Shown here: piece after piece, positions 1 to 9,386 of the stretch | Layout: every line of letters begins with the position of its first letter | Position numbering within the stretch: the first letter of the stretch is position 1 | Assembly: GCF_010384365.1 (NCBI RefSeq) | Contig: NZ_CP048397.1 | Coordinates: 5,580,001-5,644,000, forward strand | DNA length: 64,000 nucleotides | Direction of reading: 5' to 3' | Origin: Streptomyces sp. S4.7 | Lineage (GTDB): Bacteria > Actinomycetota > Actinomycetes > Streptomycetales > Streptomycetaceae | Notes under the pieces: model-generated | What the model saw: the letters and a program-made list of their open reading frames with translations, nothing else | Told to the model about the DNA's origin: nothing | Database searches by the model: none | Position numbers and translations under genes: made by a program

Positions 1-1
1 C

Positions 2-2122
2 GCGCGGGCGGTCGGCCTACCGGGGCAGGCGACGCCGCGGGACGGATCGGGCGACGGGGCCCCGGCCGGGGCGACCGGATCCGGTACGTCGCCGGGCGTG
101 TCCGGTCAGGGGGCCGCCGGGGCGAGAGGCGTCACAGACACGGCGTCGAGCACCACCGGCGGGCCGGACACGGGGCCGGGGCCGCACGAGGACGGCGACG
201 GCGTCGCCGGTGCTGTGCCAGGGCAGGGGGACGGGGCGCGTGACGTCACCACCGGCACGGACGCCCACGCCCACGGAGCCGCCCACGCCCGCCCCGTGCA
301 CGCCGCCGTGACCGATCCGGCCGTTCCCCGTGTCGTCGACCTCGTACGGGGCCCCGACGCGCTCATGGGCGCCGTACGACGCCTCGTCCAGGACATGGTC
401 GTCGTCACGACCCTGGAGGACGCCGAGGAACTGGTCGCCGCGCGCCCCGGGCTGACCGCCGTGACGGCGGAGGGTGACCTCCTCGGCGCGCACTTCGCAC
501 ACGGCGGCTCCGCCGGGGCGCCCAGCCTGCTCGAAGTGCAGGCTTCGGTCGACGAGGCGGCCGCCGAGCTGGCCGAACTCGCCGTACGGTGCGACGAACT
601 GGCCGAGGCGCAGCGCCGGGCCACCGGGCGGCGTACCGAATGCGCCGCACTCGTCGAGGAGTTGGGGGAGCGGCGGCGGGCCGCCGACCGTGAGAAGTCC
701 GCCGTGTCCGGCCAGTTGGGACGTCTCGCCGGCCAGGCCAGGGGCGCCGCGGGCGAGGCCGAGCGGACCTCGGCGGCCGCCGCCAAGGCCCAGGACGCGC
801 TCGACCGGGCCACCGAGGAGGCCGAGGAACTGGCGGAGCGGCTGCTGGTCGCCGAGGAGGCACCCGTCGAGGAGGAGCCCGACACCTCCGTACGGGACCG
901 GCTCGCCGCCGACGGAGCCAACGCCCGGCAGACCGAGATGGAGGCTCGGCTCCAGGTCCGTACCCACGAGGAGCGCGTCAAGGGGCTGGCGGGCCGTGCG
1001 GACTCCCTCGACCGGGGCGCCCGCGCCGAGCGCGAGGCGCGGGCCCGCGCGGAGCAGCGGCGGGCCAGGCTGCGCCACGAGGCCGCCGTCGCCAGGGCCG
1101 TCGCCTCCGGCGCCAGGCAACTGCTGGCGCACGTGGAGGTGTCGGTCGTACGCGCCGACGAGGAACGCACGGCGGCCGAGGCGGCGAAGGCGGGACGCGA
1201 ACAGGAACTGGTCGCGGAGCGGAACCAGGGGCGCGATCTCAAGAACGAACTCGACAAGCTCACCGACTCGGTGCACCGGGGCGAGGTCCTGGGCGCCGAG
1301 AAGCGGATGAGGATCGAGCAGTTGGAGGCGAAGGCCCTGGAAGAGCTGGGTGTCGAGCCCGCCGGCCTGATCGCCGAGTACGGCCCGGACCAGCTCGTAC
1401 CGCCGTCCCTGCCGGCCGAGGGCGAGGAACTGCCGGAGGACCCCGAGGACCCGCGCAACCAGCCCCGTCCCTACGTACGGGGCGAGCAGGAGAAGCGGCT
1501 CCGGTCGGCCGAACGGGCGTACCAGCAACTCGGGAAGGTGAATCCGCTCGCCCTGGAGGAGTTCGCGGCGCTGGAGGAGCGGCACAAGTTCCTCTCCGAG
1601 CAGCTCGAAGACCTCAAGAAGACGCGTACCGATCTGCTCCAGGTCGTCAAGGAGGTCGACGAACGGGTCGAGCAGGTCTTCACGGAGGCGTACCGGGACA
1701 CGGCCCTTCAGTTCGAGGGCGTCTTCTCGCGGCTCTTCCCCGGGGGCGAGGGACGCCTCATCCTCACGGATCCCGACAACATGCTCACCAGCGGTGTGGA
1801 CGTCGAGGCCAGGCCCCCCGGCAAGAAGGTCAAGCGGCTGTCCCTGCTGTCCGGCGGCGAGCGGTCGCTGACCGCCGTGGCGCTGCTCGTCTCGATCTTC
1901 AAGGCGAGGCCGAGCCCGTTCTACGTGATGGACGAGGTCGAGGCCGCGCTGGACGACACCAACCTCCAGCGGCTGATCCGGATCATGCAGGAACTCCAGG
2001 AGAGCTCCCAGCTGATCGTGATCACGCACCAGAAGCGCACGATGGAGGTCGCCGACGCGCTGTACGGCGTCTCCATGCAGGGCGACGGCGTCTCCAAGGT
2101 GATCAGCCAGCGCCTCCACTGA
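2..2122 (+). CDS. smc: SMC chromosome partition protein, C-terminal part (5' end outside window)
   Basis: The frame is open from the first bases, so the start and N-terminal head lie upstream; 706 residues are visible, roughly 60% of a normal SMC of about 1,180. A long Ala/Glu/Arg-rich stretch typical of the hinge-distal coiled coil leads into the C-terminal ATPase head. The head carries the ABC signature LSLLSGGERS and Walker B FYVMDEVEAALDD, followed by the IVITHQK switch segment. SMC dimers with ScpA/ScpB organise and segregate chromosomes in the cytoplasm, which in Streptomyces matters for sporulation septation. The gene ends at a TGA with no strong hairpin before the next gene. Identification is secure; the missing part cannot be judged from this window. 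Confidence 0.96.
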   Translation, partial: ARAVGLPGQATPRDGSGDGAPAGATGSGTSPGVSGQGAAGARGVTDTASSTTGGPDTGPGPHEDGDGVAGAVPGQGDGARDVTTGTDAHAHGAAHARPVHAAVTDPAVPRVVDLVRGPDALMGAVRRLVQDMVVVTTLEDAEELVAARPGLTAVTAEGDLLGAHFAHGGSAGAPSLLEVQASVDEAAAELAELAVRCDELAEAQRRATGRRTECAALVEELGERRRAADREKSAVSGQLGRLAGQARGAAGEAERTSAAAAKAQDALDRATEEAEELAERLLVAEEAPVEEEPDTSVRDRLAADGANARQTEMEARLQVRTHEERVKGLAGRADSLDRGARAEREARARAEQRRARLRHEAAVARAVASGARQLLAHVEVSVVRADEERTAAEAAKAGREQELVAERNQGRDLKNELDKLTDSVHRGEVLGAEKRMRIEQLEAKALEELGVEPAGLIAEYGPDQLVPPSLPAEGEELPEDPEDPRNQPRPYVRGEQEKRLRSAERAYQQLGKVNPLALEEFAALEERHKFLSEQLEDLKKTRTDLLQVVKEVDERVEQVFTEAYRDTALQFEGVFSRLFPGGEGRLILTDPDNMLTSGVDVEARPPGKKVKRLSLLSGGERSLTAVALLVSIFKARPSPFYVMDEVEAALDDTNLQRLIRIMQELQESSQLIVITHQKRTMEVADALYGVSMQGDGVSKVISQRLH

Positions 2123-2257
2123 AGGCGCGCCCGGACGAGCGCCGGCATCTCCGCTGAACGGCCACCGTCAGGTGGTGGGCCGTGTGGAGCTGTGCCCCAC
2201 TGGAGGGGCTTTCCGACCACGCCCGGGGGCAGCTTCCGGCCGGCCCCAGGAGCCCAT

Positions 2258-3682
2258 GTGACGAGCACAGCCAAGTCGCCGCGGTCCGGCGGCCAACAGT
2301 CCCACCCGGAGCACCTCGGCCACGTCATCTTCATCACCGCGGCAGCCGCCATGGGCGGCTTCCTCTTCGGCTACGACAGCTCCGTCATCAACGGCGCCGT
2401 CGAGGCCATCAGGGACCGTTTCGACATCGGCTCCGGGCCACTGGCCCAGGTGATCGCCGCCGCGCTGATCGGCTGCGCCATCGGGGCAGCGACGGCGGGC
2501 CGGATCGCCGACCGGATCGGCCGTATCCGCTGTATGCAGATCTCGTCCGTGCTGTTCACCATCAGTGCCGTCGGCTCCGCGCTGCCCTTCGCGCTCTGGG
2601 ACCTCGCCATGTGGCGGGTCATCGGCGGGTTCGCCATCGGTATGGCCTCCGTCATCGGCCCCGCGTACATCGCGGAGGTCTCGCCGCCCGCGTACCGCGG
2701 CCGGCTCGCCTCGTTCCAGCAGGCGGCGATCGTCCTGGGAATCGCCCTCTCTCAATTGGTGAACTTCGGCATCCTGCAGATCGCCGACGGCGACCAGCGC
2801 GGCGAGACCGGCGGCCTGGAGGCCTGGCAGTGGATGCTCGGCGTCATGGTCGTTCCGGCGACCCTCTACGGCCTGCTCTCCTTCGCCATCCCCGAATCGC
2901 CCCGCTTCCTGATCTCCGTCGGCAGGAACGAGGCGGCCAGGGGTGTGCTCGCCGAGGTCGAGGACAGGAACACCGACCTCGACGCGCGTGTACGGGAGAT
3001 CGAGGCCAACCTCCACAAGGAGCACAAGCCGACGTTCAAGGACCTGCTCGGCAGGGTGGGCTTCCTGCCGGTCGTCTGGATCGGCATCGGCCTCTCCGCC
3101 CTCCAGCAACTCGTCGGCATCAACGTGATCTTCTACTACAGCGCGTCGCTGTGGCAGTCCGTCGGTATCGATCCCACCAGCTCGTTCTTCTACTCGTTCA
3201 CCACGTCGATCATCAACATCATCGGCACCGTCATCGCGATGGTCTTCGTCGACCGGATCGGACGCCGGCCGCTCCTTCTGATCGGCTCCGCCGGTATGAC
3301 GGTGTCGCTGGCCCTGGCGGCGTGGGCGTTCTCCTACAAAAGCGGCAGCGGCACCGACATCTCCATCCCGAACACCCAGGGCACCGTGGCACTCGTCGCC
3401 GCCCACTCCTTCGTGCTCTTCTTCGCGCTGTCGTGGGGCGTCGTCGTCTGGGTGCTGCTCGGCGAGATGTTCCCCGGCCGGATCCGGGCCGCGGCGCTCG
3501 GCGTGGCCGCGTCGGCGCAGTGGATCGCCAACTGGGCTGTCACGGTCACTTTCCCGACGCTGTCGGACTGGGATCTGTCGGGGGCATACGTGATCTACTC
3601 GGGCTTCGCCCTGCTCTCGATCTACTTCATCCTGAAGTGGATTCCCGAGACCAAGGGCAAGGCGCTGGAGGAGATGGGCTGA
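2258..3682 (+). CDS. MFS sugar porter (sugar:H+ symporter)
   Basis: A 474-residue twelve-helix transporter of the sugar porter family of the major facilitator superfamily. Hallmarks in order: GYDSSVINGA in helix 1, RIADRIGRI after helix 2, YRGRLAS, PESPRFL before the central loop, QQLVGINVIFYY in helix 7, DRIGRRPLLL, and PETKGK at the C-terminus. QQLVGIN is typical of hexose transporters. The start chosen is GTG 2258, which has AGGAG at 2248-2252; an upstream in-frame ATG at 2192 would add 22 residues unlike a transporter N-terminus and lacks that site. It sits alone between smc and ftsY, so context does not name the sugar. Family assignment is firm; substrate (glucose, xylose or another) is unknown. 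Confidence 0.93.
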   Translation: MTSTAKSPRSGGQQSHPEHLGHVIFITAAAAMGGFLFGYDSSVINGAVEAIRDRFDIGSGPLAQVIAAALIGCAIGAATAGRIADRIGRIRCMQISSVLFTISAVGSALPFALWDLAMWRVIGGFAIGMASVIGPAYIAEVSPPAYRGRLASFQQAAIVLGIALSQLVNFGILQIADGDQRGETGGLEAWQWMLGVMVVPATLYGLLSFAIPESPRFLISVGRNEAARGVLAEVEDRNTDLDARVREIEANLHKEHKPTFKDLLGRVGFLPVVWIGIGLSALQQLVGINVIFYYSASLWQSVGIDPTSSFFYSFTTSIINIIGTVIAMVFVDRIGRRPLLLIGSAGMTVSLALAAWAFSYKSGSGTDISIPNTQGTVALVAAHSFVLFFALSWGVVVWVLLGEMFPGRIRAAALGVAASAQWIANWAVTVTFPTLSDWDLSGAYVIYSGFALLSIYFILKWIPETKGKALEEMG

Positions 3683-3782
3683 GGCGCCCCGGGCCCGGCC
3701 CCGAGGCCGGGATCGGCCGCCCCGCCGGGGCCCGGAATCTCCCCATCGGCCGAAGCGGGGCATCGCCTGCGAAGATGACGTG

Positions 3783-4991
3783 GTGGACATCGTCATTCTT
3801 GCCGTAGTCATCGCCGTGGTCGCTGTCGGCGCAATCACCGGGCTCCTGGTCAGCAGCCGTAGGAAGAAGCCGCCGCCCCCGGGACCGTCGAGCACGCCGA
3901 CCATCACGACCCCGCCCGCCGAGCCGCACGTCGGCGACGAGGCGGGGCCGCCGCGGGAGGAATCCCGCCGCACCATCGAGGAGGTGGGTCTCCCCGACGC
4001 GACGGCGACGCCGCCCGCCGTCGAGGACCCGGTCGTGGCCGCCCCACCGGTGGCGATCGAGATCCCGGAACCGTCGGCCGGCCGTCTGGTCAGGCTCCGC
4101 GCCCGCCTCGCCCGCTCGCAGAACACCCTCGGCAAGGGGCTGCTCACGCTGCTGTCGCGCGAGCACCTGGACGAGGAGACGTGGGAGGAGATCGAGGACA
4201 CCCTGCTCACCGCCGACGTCGGTGTCGCGCCCACGCAGGAGCTGGTGGAGCGGCTGCGTGAGCGGGTCAGGGTGCTCGGTACGCGTACTCCCGACGAGCT
4301 GCGGGTGCTGCTCCGCGAGGAACTGCTCGCCCTGCTCCGTACGGACTTCGACCGCGCCGTGAAGACCGAGAGCGGTCTGGACACCCCGGGCGTCGTCATG
4401 GTCGTCGGCGTCAACGGCACCGGCAAGACCACGACGACCGGCAAGCTGGCGCGGGTCCTGGTGGCCGACGGCCGGTCGGTCGTGCTCGGCGCCGCCGACA
4501 CTTTCCGCGCCGCCGCGGCCGATCAGCTTCAGACGTGGGGCGAGCGGGTGGGCGCGCGTACGGTGCGCGGTCCCGAGGGCGGCGACCCGGCGTCGATCGC
4601 GTTCGACGCGGTCAAGGAGGGCATCGCCGAGGGGGCGGACGTCGTCCTCATCGACACGGCTGGTCGACTGCACACCAAGACCGGGCTGATGGACGAGCTC
4701 GGCAAGGTCAAGCGCGTGGTGGAGAAGCACGGTCCGCTGGACGAGGTGCTGCTGGTCCTGGACGCGACGACGGGGCAGAACGGTCTCGTGCAGGCGCGGG
4801 TGTTCGCGGAGGTCGTGGACATCACCGGCATCGTGCTGACCAAGCTGGACGGCACGGCCAAGGGCGGCATCGTGATCGCGGTCCAGCGCGAACTGGGTGT
4901 TCCGGTCAAGCTGATCGGGCTGGGCGAGGGCCCCGACGACCTGGCGCCGTTCGAGCCGGAGGCGTTCGTCGACGCGCTGATCGACGGCTGA
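3783..4991 (+). CDS. ftsY: Signal recognition particle receptor FtsY
   Basis: FtsY is the membrane-side GTPase that docks SRP-ribosome-nascent chain complexes. The protein opens with a hydrophobic anchor (VDIVILAVVIAVVAVGAITG), as in actinobacterial FtsY, then a Pro/Glu-rich acidic linker, an N domain from about residue 95, and a complete G domain. GTPase motifs seen are GVNGTGKTTTTGKLA (G1), the DTFRAAA segment, DTAGRLHTK (G3) and TKLDGTAKGG (G4). Two adjacent GTG codons (3780 and 3783) could both start it; 3783 is chosen because the anchor then begins MDIVIL. Its partner Ffh is encoded about 8.6 kb downstream. About 402 residues, normal for the family. Confidence 0.96.
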   Translation: MDIVILAVVIAVVAVGAITGLLVSSRRKKPPPPGPSSTPTITTPPAEPHVGDEAGPPREESRRTIEEVGLPDATATPPAVEDPVVAAPPVAIEIPEPSAGRLVRLRARLARSQNTLGKGLLTLLSREHLDEETWEEIEDTLLTADVGVAPTQELVERLRERVRVLGTRTPDELRVLLREELLALLRTDFDRAVKTESGLDTPGVVMVVGVNGTGKTTTTGKLARVLVADGRSVVLGAADTFRAAAADQLQTWGERVGARTVRGPEGGDPASIAFDAVKEGIAEGADVVLIDTAGRLHTKTGLMDELGKVKRVVEKHGPLDEVLLVLDATTGQNGLVQARVFAEVVDITGIVLTKLDGTAKGGIVIAVQRELGVPVKLIGLGEGPDDLAPFEPEAFVDALIDG

Positions 4992-5055
4992 CGGACGCGG
5001 TGCGCGCCGTACGAGCCGCCGTATCCGGCGACGTACGGGGCGGCCCACGAAGCGG

Positions 5056-5106
5056 CGTACGGAGAAAGGGCCCTTCCGCGTGGCGCGCGGTGGGGCCTTT
5101 CGTACG
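5056..5106 (+). terminator. Hairpin after ftsY
   Basis: CGTACG plus an AAAGG/CCC block at 5056-5074 pairs with GGGGCC-TTT-CGTACG at 5093-5106, giving an interrupted stem around a GC-rich loop. It lies between ftsY (+) and the convergent primase-like gene (-), where a shared terminator is expected. There is no clean T-run, as is usual in Streptomyces. Confidence 0.5.
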
Positions 5107-5186
5107 GAGGCGACGCGACGCGGCCGGCGGCGGCACCGGCGTCGGGGCCGGGTTCAGTTGCGGCCGGGTTCAGGTCGCGACCGGGT

Positions 5187-5846
5187 TCAGTCGCGACCGG
5201 GCGAACGGTGGCAGACGTACGCCAGGGTGCCGAGCAGCAGTCGTGCCTGCGGCGGATCGGCCGCCGTCTCCAGGGCCGGCGGCCGGAGCCAGCGGACGGG
5301 CCCGAGGCCGCCGAGGTCGGACGGCGGGGCGGTGACATGGTCGCCCGCGCCCAGACAGCGCAGATCGAGACCGGCGTCGTCCCAGCCCATCCGGTAGAGC
5401 AGGTTGGGCAGTTCGGCGGCGGCGCCCGGCGCGACGAAGAAGTAGGCCCGCCCCGTCGGCGTGACGGCGACGGGGCCGAGCGGCAGCCCCATCCGCTCCA
5501 GCCTGACCAAGGCGCGGCGGCCGACCGGTTCGGCGACGTCGATGATGTCGAAGGCGCGGCCCACAGGCAGCAGTACGGCCGCTCCTGGCGTCTCGGACCA
5601 TGCCCTGGCGGCATCGTCCAGCGTGGCCCCCGCGGCGACTTCCAGCCCGGGCCCCAGCGGATGCGCGCCCGGTGCCGGGCACTTGGCCGCGCCACAGGAG
5701 CAGCGGCCCGCCACGGCGCGTGCGCCGGGGGCGACGTCCCAGCCCCAGAGCCCGGTGTACTCCGCCACCGTCGTGAATTCGGTGCCACGGCCGCGGCGCC
5801 GTGAACCGGACCGCATCTCCCGGATTCCGCCGATCGTGAAGCCCAT
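5187..5846 (-). CDS. Bifunctional DNA primase/polymerase-like (Prim-Pol N-terminal domain) protein
   Basis: A 219-residue protein resembling stand-alone Prim-Pol domain proteins common in Streptomyces. It shows GLWGWDVAPGARA, then a cysteine-rich stretch RCSCGAAKCPAPGAHPL, a DIIDVAEPVG segment and TPTGRAYFFVAPG, matching the family pattern of a GW-V-PG motif, a CxCG...C cluster and a PGAHP turn. No helicase or other replication domain is fused to it, so polymerase activity is not implied; many actinobacterial homologues are uncharacterised. ATG 5846 has a strong GGAGGGGG ribosome site; upstream extension is possible in frame but lacks such support. It is transcribed away from nsdA. Domain family is likely, biochemical role is unknown. 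Confidence 0.75.
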   Translation of the reverse strand: MGFTIGGIREMRSGSRRRGRGTEFTTVAEYTGLWGWDVAPGARAVAGRCSCGAAKCPAPGAHPLGPGLEVAAGATLDDAARAWSETPGAAVLLPVGRAFDIIDVAEPVGRRALVRLERMGLPLGPVAVTPTGRAYFFVAPGAAAELPNLLYRMGWDDAGLDLRCLGAGDHVTAPPSDLGGLGPVRWLRPPALETAADPPQARLLLGTLAYVCHRSPGRD

Positions 5847-6293
5847 GCCCCCTCCAACGGGTCGAACTCGTCGGTAGTTACGATGCGAAGTTCCGTGGTG
5901 ACCCTCTGTGGGATTCCTGTCCTCTTCGCGCCCTTCGCACTCGTTCCGACGGCGCGAGGTGACATCCGGGGTGGTGTGTTCGGGGTCGCGCGCCCCCACG
6001 TGCAACGCTCCACCTCTTCCTGATCGTCATCTGGCAAGTGAATCGCGCCTGGCCGCAGACGAGTTCATTCGAAGGGGTGGCGAATGGTGGCGTTTGCGGA
6101 ATCCCCCTCGCTGGAAGGGTGATCGTAGGATTACTTTGAGTACGCGAACGGTGGGAAGTCGCACGTTCGTGGTTATGCCGCAGGCAACTCGGTTTTCTGT
6201 TCGACGGAGCGCGATCTCCGGACAGACAGCCGTAAGTGACGGCATTCTGGTAGAAGTTCGCGCGACAGGGCTTCAGCGAATGGGGGCGTTCCA
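5847..6293. other. Intergenic region between divergent primase-like gene and nsdA
   Basis: 447 bases with no convincing gene; it should hold the divergent promoters. Base composition drops in GC toward nsdA (around 6120-6260). TAGGAT at 6126-6131 resembles a -10 element, but no matching -35 is seen at 17-18 bases. No RNA family was recognised. Confidence 0.5.
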
Positions 6294-7766
6294 GTGGGCG
6301 GCAGTGGCGCAGACGGTACGGCTGCCGGCAAGCGCCCGAACGAGCAGTTGAGCTCGTGGTTCCGGCGCAGCGGCTGGTCCAAGGGTGAGCTCGCCCGCCA
6401 AGTGAACCGCCGGGCCCGCCAGATGGGCGCTCACCACATCAGCACGGACACCTCGCGCGTACGTCGCTGGCTCGACGGCGAACAGCCGCGGGAGCCCATC
6501 CCGCGCATCCTCTCGGAGTTGTTCTCGGAGCGCTTCGGCACCGTCGTCTCGGTCGAGGACCTCGGGCTGCGCTCCGCGCGTCAGTCGCCGTCGGTGTCCG
6601 GCGTCGACCTGCCCTGGGCGGGCCCCCAGACCGTCTCGCTGATCAGCGAGTTCTCACGCAGCGATCTGATGCTGGCCAGGCGCGGCTTCCTCGGGACGTC
6701 GCTCGCGCTCGCCGCCGGCCCCGCCCTCGTCGAACCGATGCAGCGCTGGCTGGTGCCCACGTCGCCGGCCGACCAGGACGGCGCCGACGTGGCCGCCGTG
6801 CGCCGCCCCTCCCGGCTCTCCGCACCGGAGTTGGACCTCCTGGAGTCCACCACGGCGATGTTCCGCCAGTGGGACGCGCAGTGCGGCGGTGGTCTGCGCC
6901 GCAAGGCGGTCGTGGGCCAGCTCCACGAGGTCACGGACCTGCTCCAGGAGTCGCAGTCCGAGGTCACGGCGCGGCGGCTCTTCAGGTGCGCGGCCGAACT
7001 GTCCGAGCTGGCCGGCTGGATGAGCTACGACGTGGGACTCCAGCCCAACGCCCAGAAGTACTTCGTCCTGGCCCTGCACGCCGCCAAGGAGGCCGGGGAC
7101 AAGGCCCTCGGGTCGTACATCCTCTCTTCCATGAGCCGTCAGATGATCCATGTCGGGCGCCCCGACGACGCCCTGGAGCTCATCCACCTCGCCCAGTACG
7201 GCAGCAGGGACTGCGCCACGGCCCGTACGCAGTCGATGCTGTACGCGATGGAGGCGAGGGCGTACGCCAACATGGGGCAGCCCGGCAAGTGCAAGCGCGC
7301 GGTGCGGATGGCGGAGAACACCTTCGCCGACGCCGGGGACGACGGTGAGCCGGAGCCCGACTGGATCCGGTTCTTCTCCGAGGCCGAGCTCAACGGTGAG
7401 AACGCGCACTCCTACCGGGACCTGGCCTACGTCGCCGGGCGCAGCCCGACGTACGCCTCGCTCGCCGAGCCCGTCATGGAGCGCGCCGTCCAGCTCTTCG
7501 AGAAGGACGAGGAGCACCAGCGGTCGTACGCGCTGAACCTCGTGGGGATGGCCACCGTCCACCTCCTGAAGAGGGAGCCCGAGCGGTCCACTCCGCTTCT
7601 CAAGGAGGCGCTGGGCATCGCCAGGAAGGTGCGCTCCGAGCGCGTCAACACACGGCTCCGCAAGACGGTGACCACGGCCACCCGGGACTTCGGGGACGTC
7701 TCCGAGATCGACCAGCTCACCGAGCAGCTCACCGAGGAGCTTCCGGAGCCCGCGGAAGCCGTCTGA
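6294..7766 (+). CDS. nsdA: NsdA-type negative regulator of sporulation and antibiotic production
   Basis: The 490-residue product matches Streptomyces NsdA, known from S. coelicolor as a repressor of aerial mycelium formation and antibiotic synthesis. The N-terminal about 80 residues (LSSWFRRSGWSKGELAR, TDTSRVRRWLDGEQPREP) look like an XRE-like helix-turn-helix. Then comes a TAT-like patch (RRGFLGTSLALAAGPALVEP) common in this family, then a long helical C-terminal half with TPR-like repeats (LNLVGMATVHLLKREPERS). The start is GTG 6294 after a G-rich TGGGGGCG. It stands between a divergent gene and amtB, as in S. coelicolor. A small GC hairpin at 7781-7793 follows the stop. DNA targets are not evident here. 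Confidence 0.9.
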   Translation: MGGSGADGTAAGKRPNEQLSSWFRRSGWSKGELARQVNRRARQMGAHHISTDTSRVRRWLDGEQPREPIPRILSELFSERFGTVVSVEDLGLRSARQSPSVSGVDLPWAGPQTVSLISEFSRSDLMLARRGFLGTSLALAAGPALVEPMQRWLVPTSPADQDGADVAAVRRPSRLSAPELDLLESTTAMFRQWDAQCGGGLRRKAVVGQLHEVTDLLQESQSEVTARRLFRCAAELSELAGWMSYDVGLQPNAQKYFVLALHAAKEAGDKALGSYILSSMSRQMIHVGRPDDALELIHLAQYGSRDCATARTQSMLYAMEARAYANMGQPGKCKRAVRMAENTFADAGDDGEPEPDWIRFFSEAELNGENAHSYRDLAYVAGRSPTYASLAEPVMERAVQLFEKDEEHQRSYALNLVGMATVHLLKREPERSTPLLKEALGIARKVRSERVNTRLRKTVTTATRDFGDVSEIDQLTEQLTEELPEPAEAV

Positions 7767-8099
7767 GCGCCTTGTGGAGCCCCCGAGTCGGGGAGGGCCC
7801 CGCTCCCGTCCCCGCGCGCCACTGAGCCCCGGCCGCGGCCCTCGCCCCGTACAGCCCGACACGGCTTCCCCCGCGCCAGGTCAACAGGGTGGGCGCCGCG
7901 GCCGGATTCTGCCATCGCCGCACCTCGCGACACGGCAGTTCATCCAGGCGTAACACTCCGGACCACATCGTCACTGGCGTGAAACATCGGGTGGCATCGA
8001 CCGAAATCACCCCACGTCAATCTCCTCACCACTAGTCGGCCCACAGAAGTAAGAGCATCCGCACGGGCCGTATTTCCCACCCACGAGGAGACGCCGGCC
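7767..8099. other. amtB upstream region
   Basis: 333 bases between nsdA and amtB. The first third is GC-rich and contains a possible nsdA terminator (CCCC-GAGTC-GGGG at 7781-7793). The distal part carries the GlnR-like site listed separately and the amtB ribosome site GAGGAG at 8085-8090. No additional reading frame is convincing. Confidence 0.6.
7950..7985 (+). promoter_or_regulatory. GlnR-type operator upstream of amtB-glnK-glnD
   Basis: GTCAC (7970-7974), six bases, GAAAC (7981-7985) is an exact match to the Streptomyces GlnR half-box pair gTnAc-n6-GaAAc. A second GTAAC at 7950-7954 is followed after six bases by the degenerate GACCA. The two GTnAC elements are 20 bp apart instead of the usual 22. 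amtB, glnK and glnD are established GlnR targets in Streptomyces, so GlnR binding is a well-founded inference. Confidence 0.75.
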
Positions 8100-9386
8100 T
8101 TGAATGGCGCAGATACCGCATTCGTATTGATCAGTGCCGCGCTCGTCATGTTGATGACGCCCGGCCTGGCCTTCTTCTACGGCGGCATGGTCCGGGTGAA
8201 AAGCGCCCTGAACATGCTCATGATGTCCTTCATCTCGCTCGGCATCGTCAGCGTGCTGTGGGTGCTCTACGGGTACTCGCTCACATTCGGTGACGACATC
8301 GGTGGAGGACTGCTCGGCAACTTCGACCACATCGGTCTGAAGGGCATCACGCCCGAGACGCTCACGGGCGGCGACGAGGGAATCCCCGTCTACGCCTTCG
8401 CCCTCTTCCAGCTGATGTTCGCCGTACTGACCCCGGCGCTGATGAGCGGCGCACTCGCCGACCGCGTCAAGTTCACCGCCTGGGCCCTGTTCATCGGCCT
8501 TTGGGTCACCGTCGTCTACTTCCCGGTCGCGCACTGGGTGTGGCAGGCCGACGGCTGGCTCTTCAAGCTGGAAGTGATCGACTTCGCCGGTGGTACGGCG
8601 GTCCACATCAACGCCGGTATCGGAGCACTCGCCGCGGTCCTTGTCGTCGGCAAGCGCATCGGGTTCAAAAAGGACCCGATGAGGCCGCACAGCCTGCCGC
8701 TGGTGGTTCTCGGCGCCGCGCTGCTGTGGTTCGGCTGGTTCGGCTTCAACGCCGGCTCCGCCCTCGCCGCCAACGGCACGTCCGCGATCATGGCTTTCAA
8801 CACGCAGATCGCCACCGGCGCGGCCATGCTCGGCTGGCTCATCTACGAGCGCATCCGGCACGGCGCGTTCACCACGCTCGGTGCGGCCTCAGGAGCCGTC
8901 GCCGGTCTGGTGGCGATCACCCCGTCCGGCGCGCACGTCAACCCGTTCGGCGCGCTGCTCATCGGCGTCGTCGCCGGAGCGGCCTGCTCGTGGGCCGTCA
9001 GCCTCAAGTACAAGCTCGGCTACGACGACTCGCTCGACGTCGTCGGCGTCCACCTCGTCGGCGGTGTCATCGGCACCCTGCTCGTCGGCGTCCTGGCGGT
9101 CGACGGCATCGGCGGTGCCTCGCAGCTCGGCAAGCAGGCGATCGGCGCCTTCTCGGTGATGGCGTACTCCTTCGTGGTCTCCTGGATCCTGGCCAAGATC
9201 GTCGATGTCACCATCGGCTTCCGGGCCTCCGAGGACGACGAGACCAGCGGTGTGGACATGGCGTTCCACGCCGAATCCGCGTACGACTTCAGCGCGGTGG
9301 GAGGCTCGCCCTCGGGCCGAAGCAGTGTGACCGCTACGGACAAGGACCTCGCCGGCGCGGCGCGGAACAAGAAGGTGGACGTATGA
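8100..9386 (+). CDS. amtB: Ammonium transporter AmtB
   Basis: A 428-residue eleven-helix Amt/Mep/Rh channel that moves ammonium across the membrane. The Amt signature DFAGGTAVHINAG and the second pore segment VVGVHLVGGVIG supply the paired pore histidines; GLAFFYGGMVR in helix 1 is also typical. The start is TTG 8100, with GAGGAG at 8085-8090; the nearby ATG 8104 is out of frame. Its last codons overlap glnK by ATGA, indicating translational coupling with the PII protein that closes the channel. Expression is likely controlled by GlnR through the upstream site. The polar C-terminal tail is typical of actinobacterial AmtB. Length and motifs are complete. Confidence 0.97.
   Translation: MNGADTAFVLISAALVMLMTPGLAFFYGGMVRVKSALNMLMMSFISLGIVSVLWVLYGYSLTFGDDIGGGLLGNFDHIGLKGITPETLTGGDEGIPVYAFALFQLMFAVLTPALMSGALADRVKFTAWALFIGLWVTVVYFPVAHWVWQADGWLFKLEVIDFAGGTAVHINAGIGALAAVLVVGKRIGFKKDPMRPHSLPLVVLGAALLWFGWFGFNAGSALAANGTSAIMAFNTQIATGAAMLGWLIYERIRHGAFTTLGAASGAVAGLVAITPSGAHVNPFGALLIGVVAGAACSWAVSLKYKLGYDDSLDVVGVHLVGGVIGTLLVGVLAVDGIGGASQLGKQAIGAFSVMAYSFVVSWILAKIVDVTIGFRASEDDETSGVDMAFHAESAYDFSAVGGSPSGRSSVTATDKDLAGAARNKKVDV

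Noticed and set aside
17..2119. 700-residue minus-strand open frame opposite smc
   Set aside because: Mirror frame of the real smc gene with Leu/Arg/Gly bias and no family resemblance; typical GC-rich shadow.
2168..4501. 777-residue minus-strand frame over the sugar porter and ftsY
   Set aside because: Antisense to two recognisable genes; composition (Arg/Asp/Gly-rich) is that of a shadow.
6126..6131. TAGGAT as the nsdA promoter -10
   Set aside because: No -35 at the right distance; too weak to list as a promoter.
8007..8861. 284-residue minus-strand frame opposite amtB
   Set aside because: Antisense to a complete ammonium transporter; no motif.
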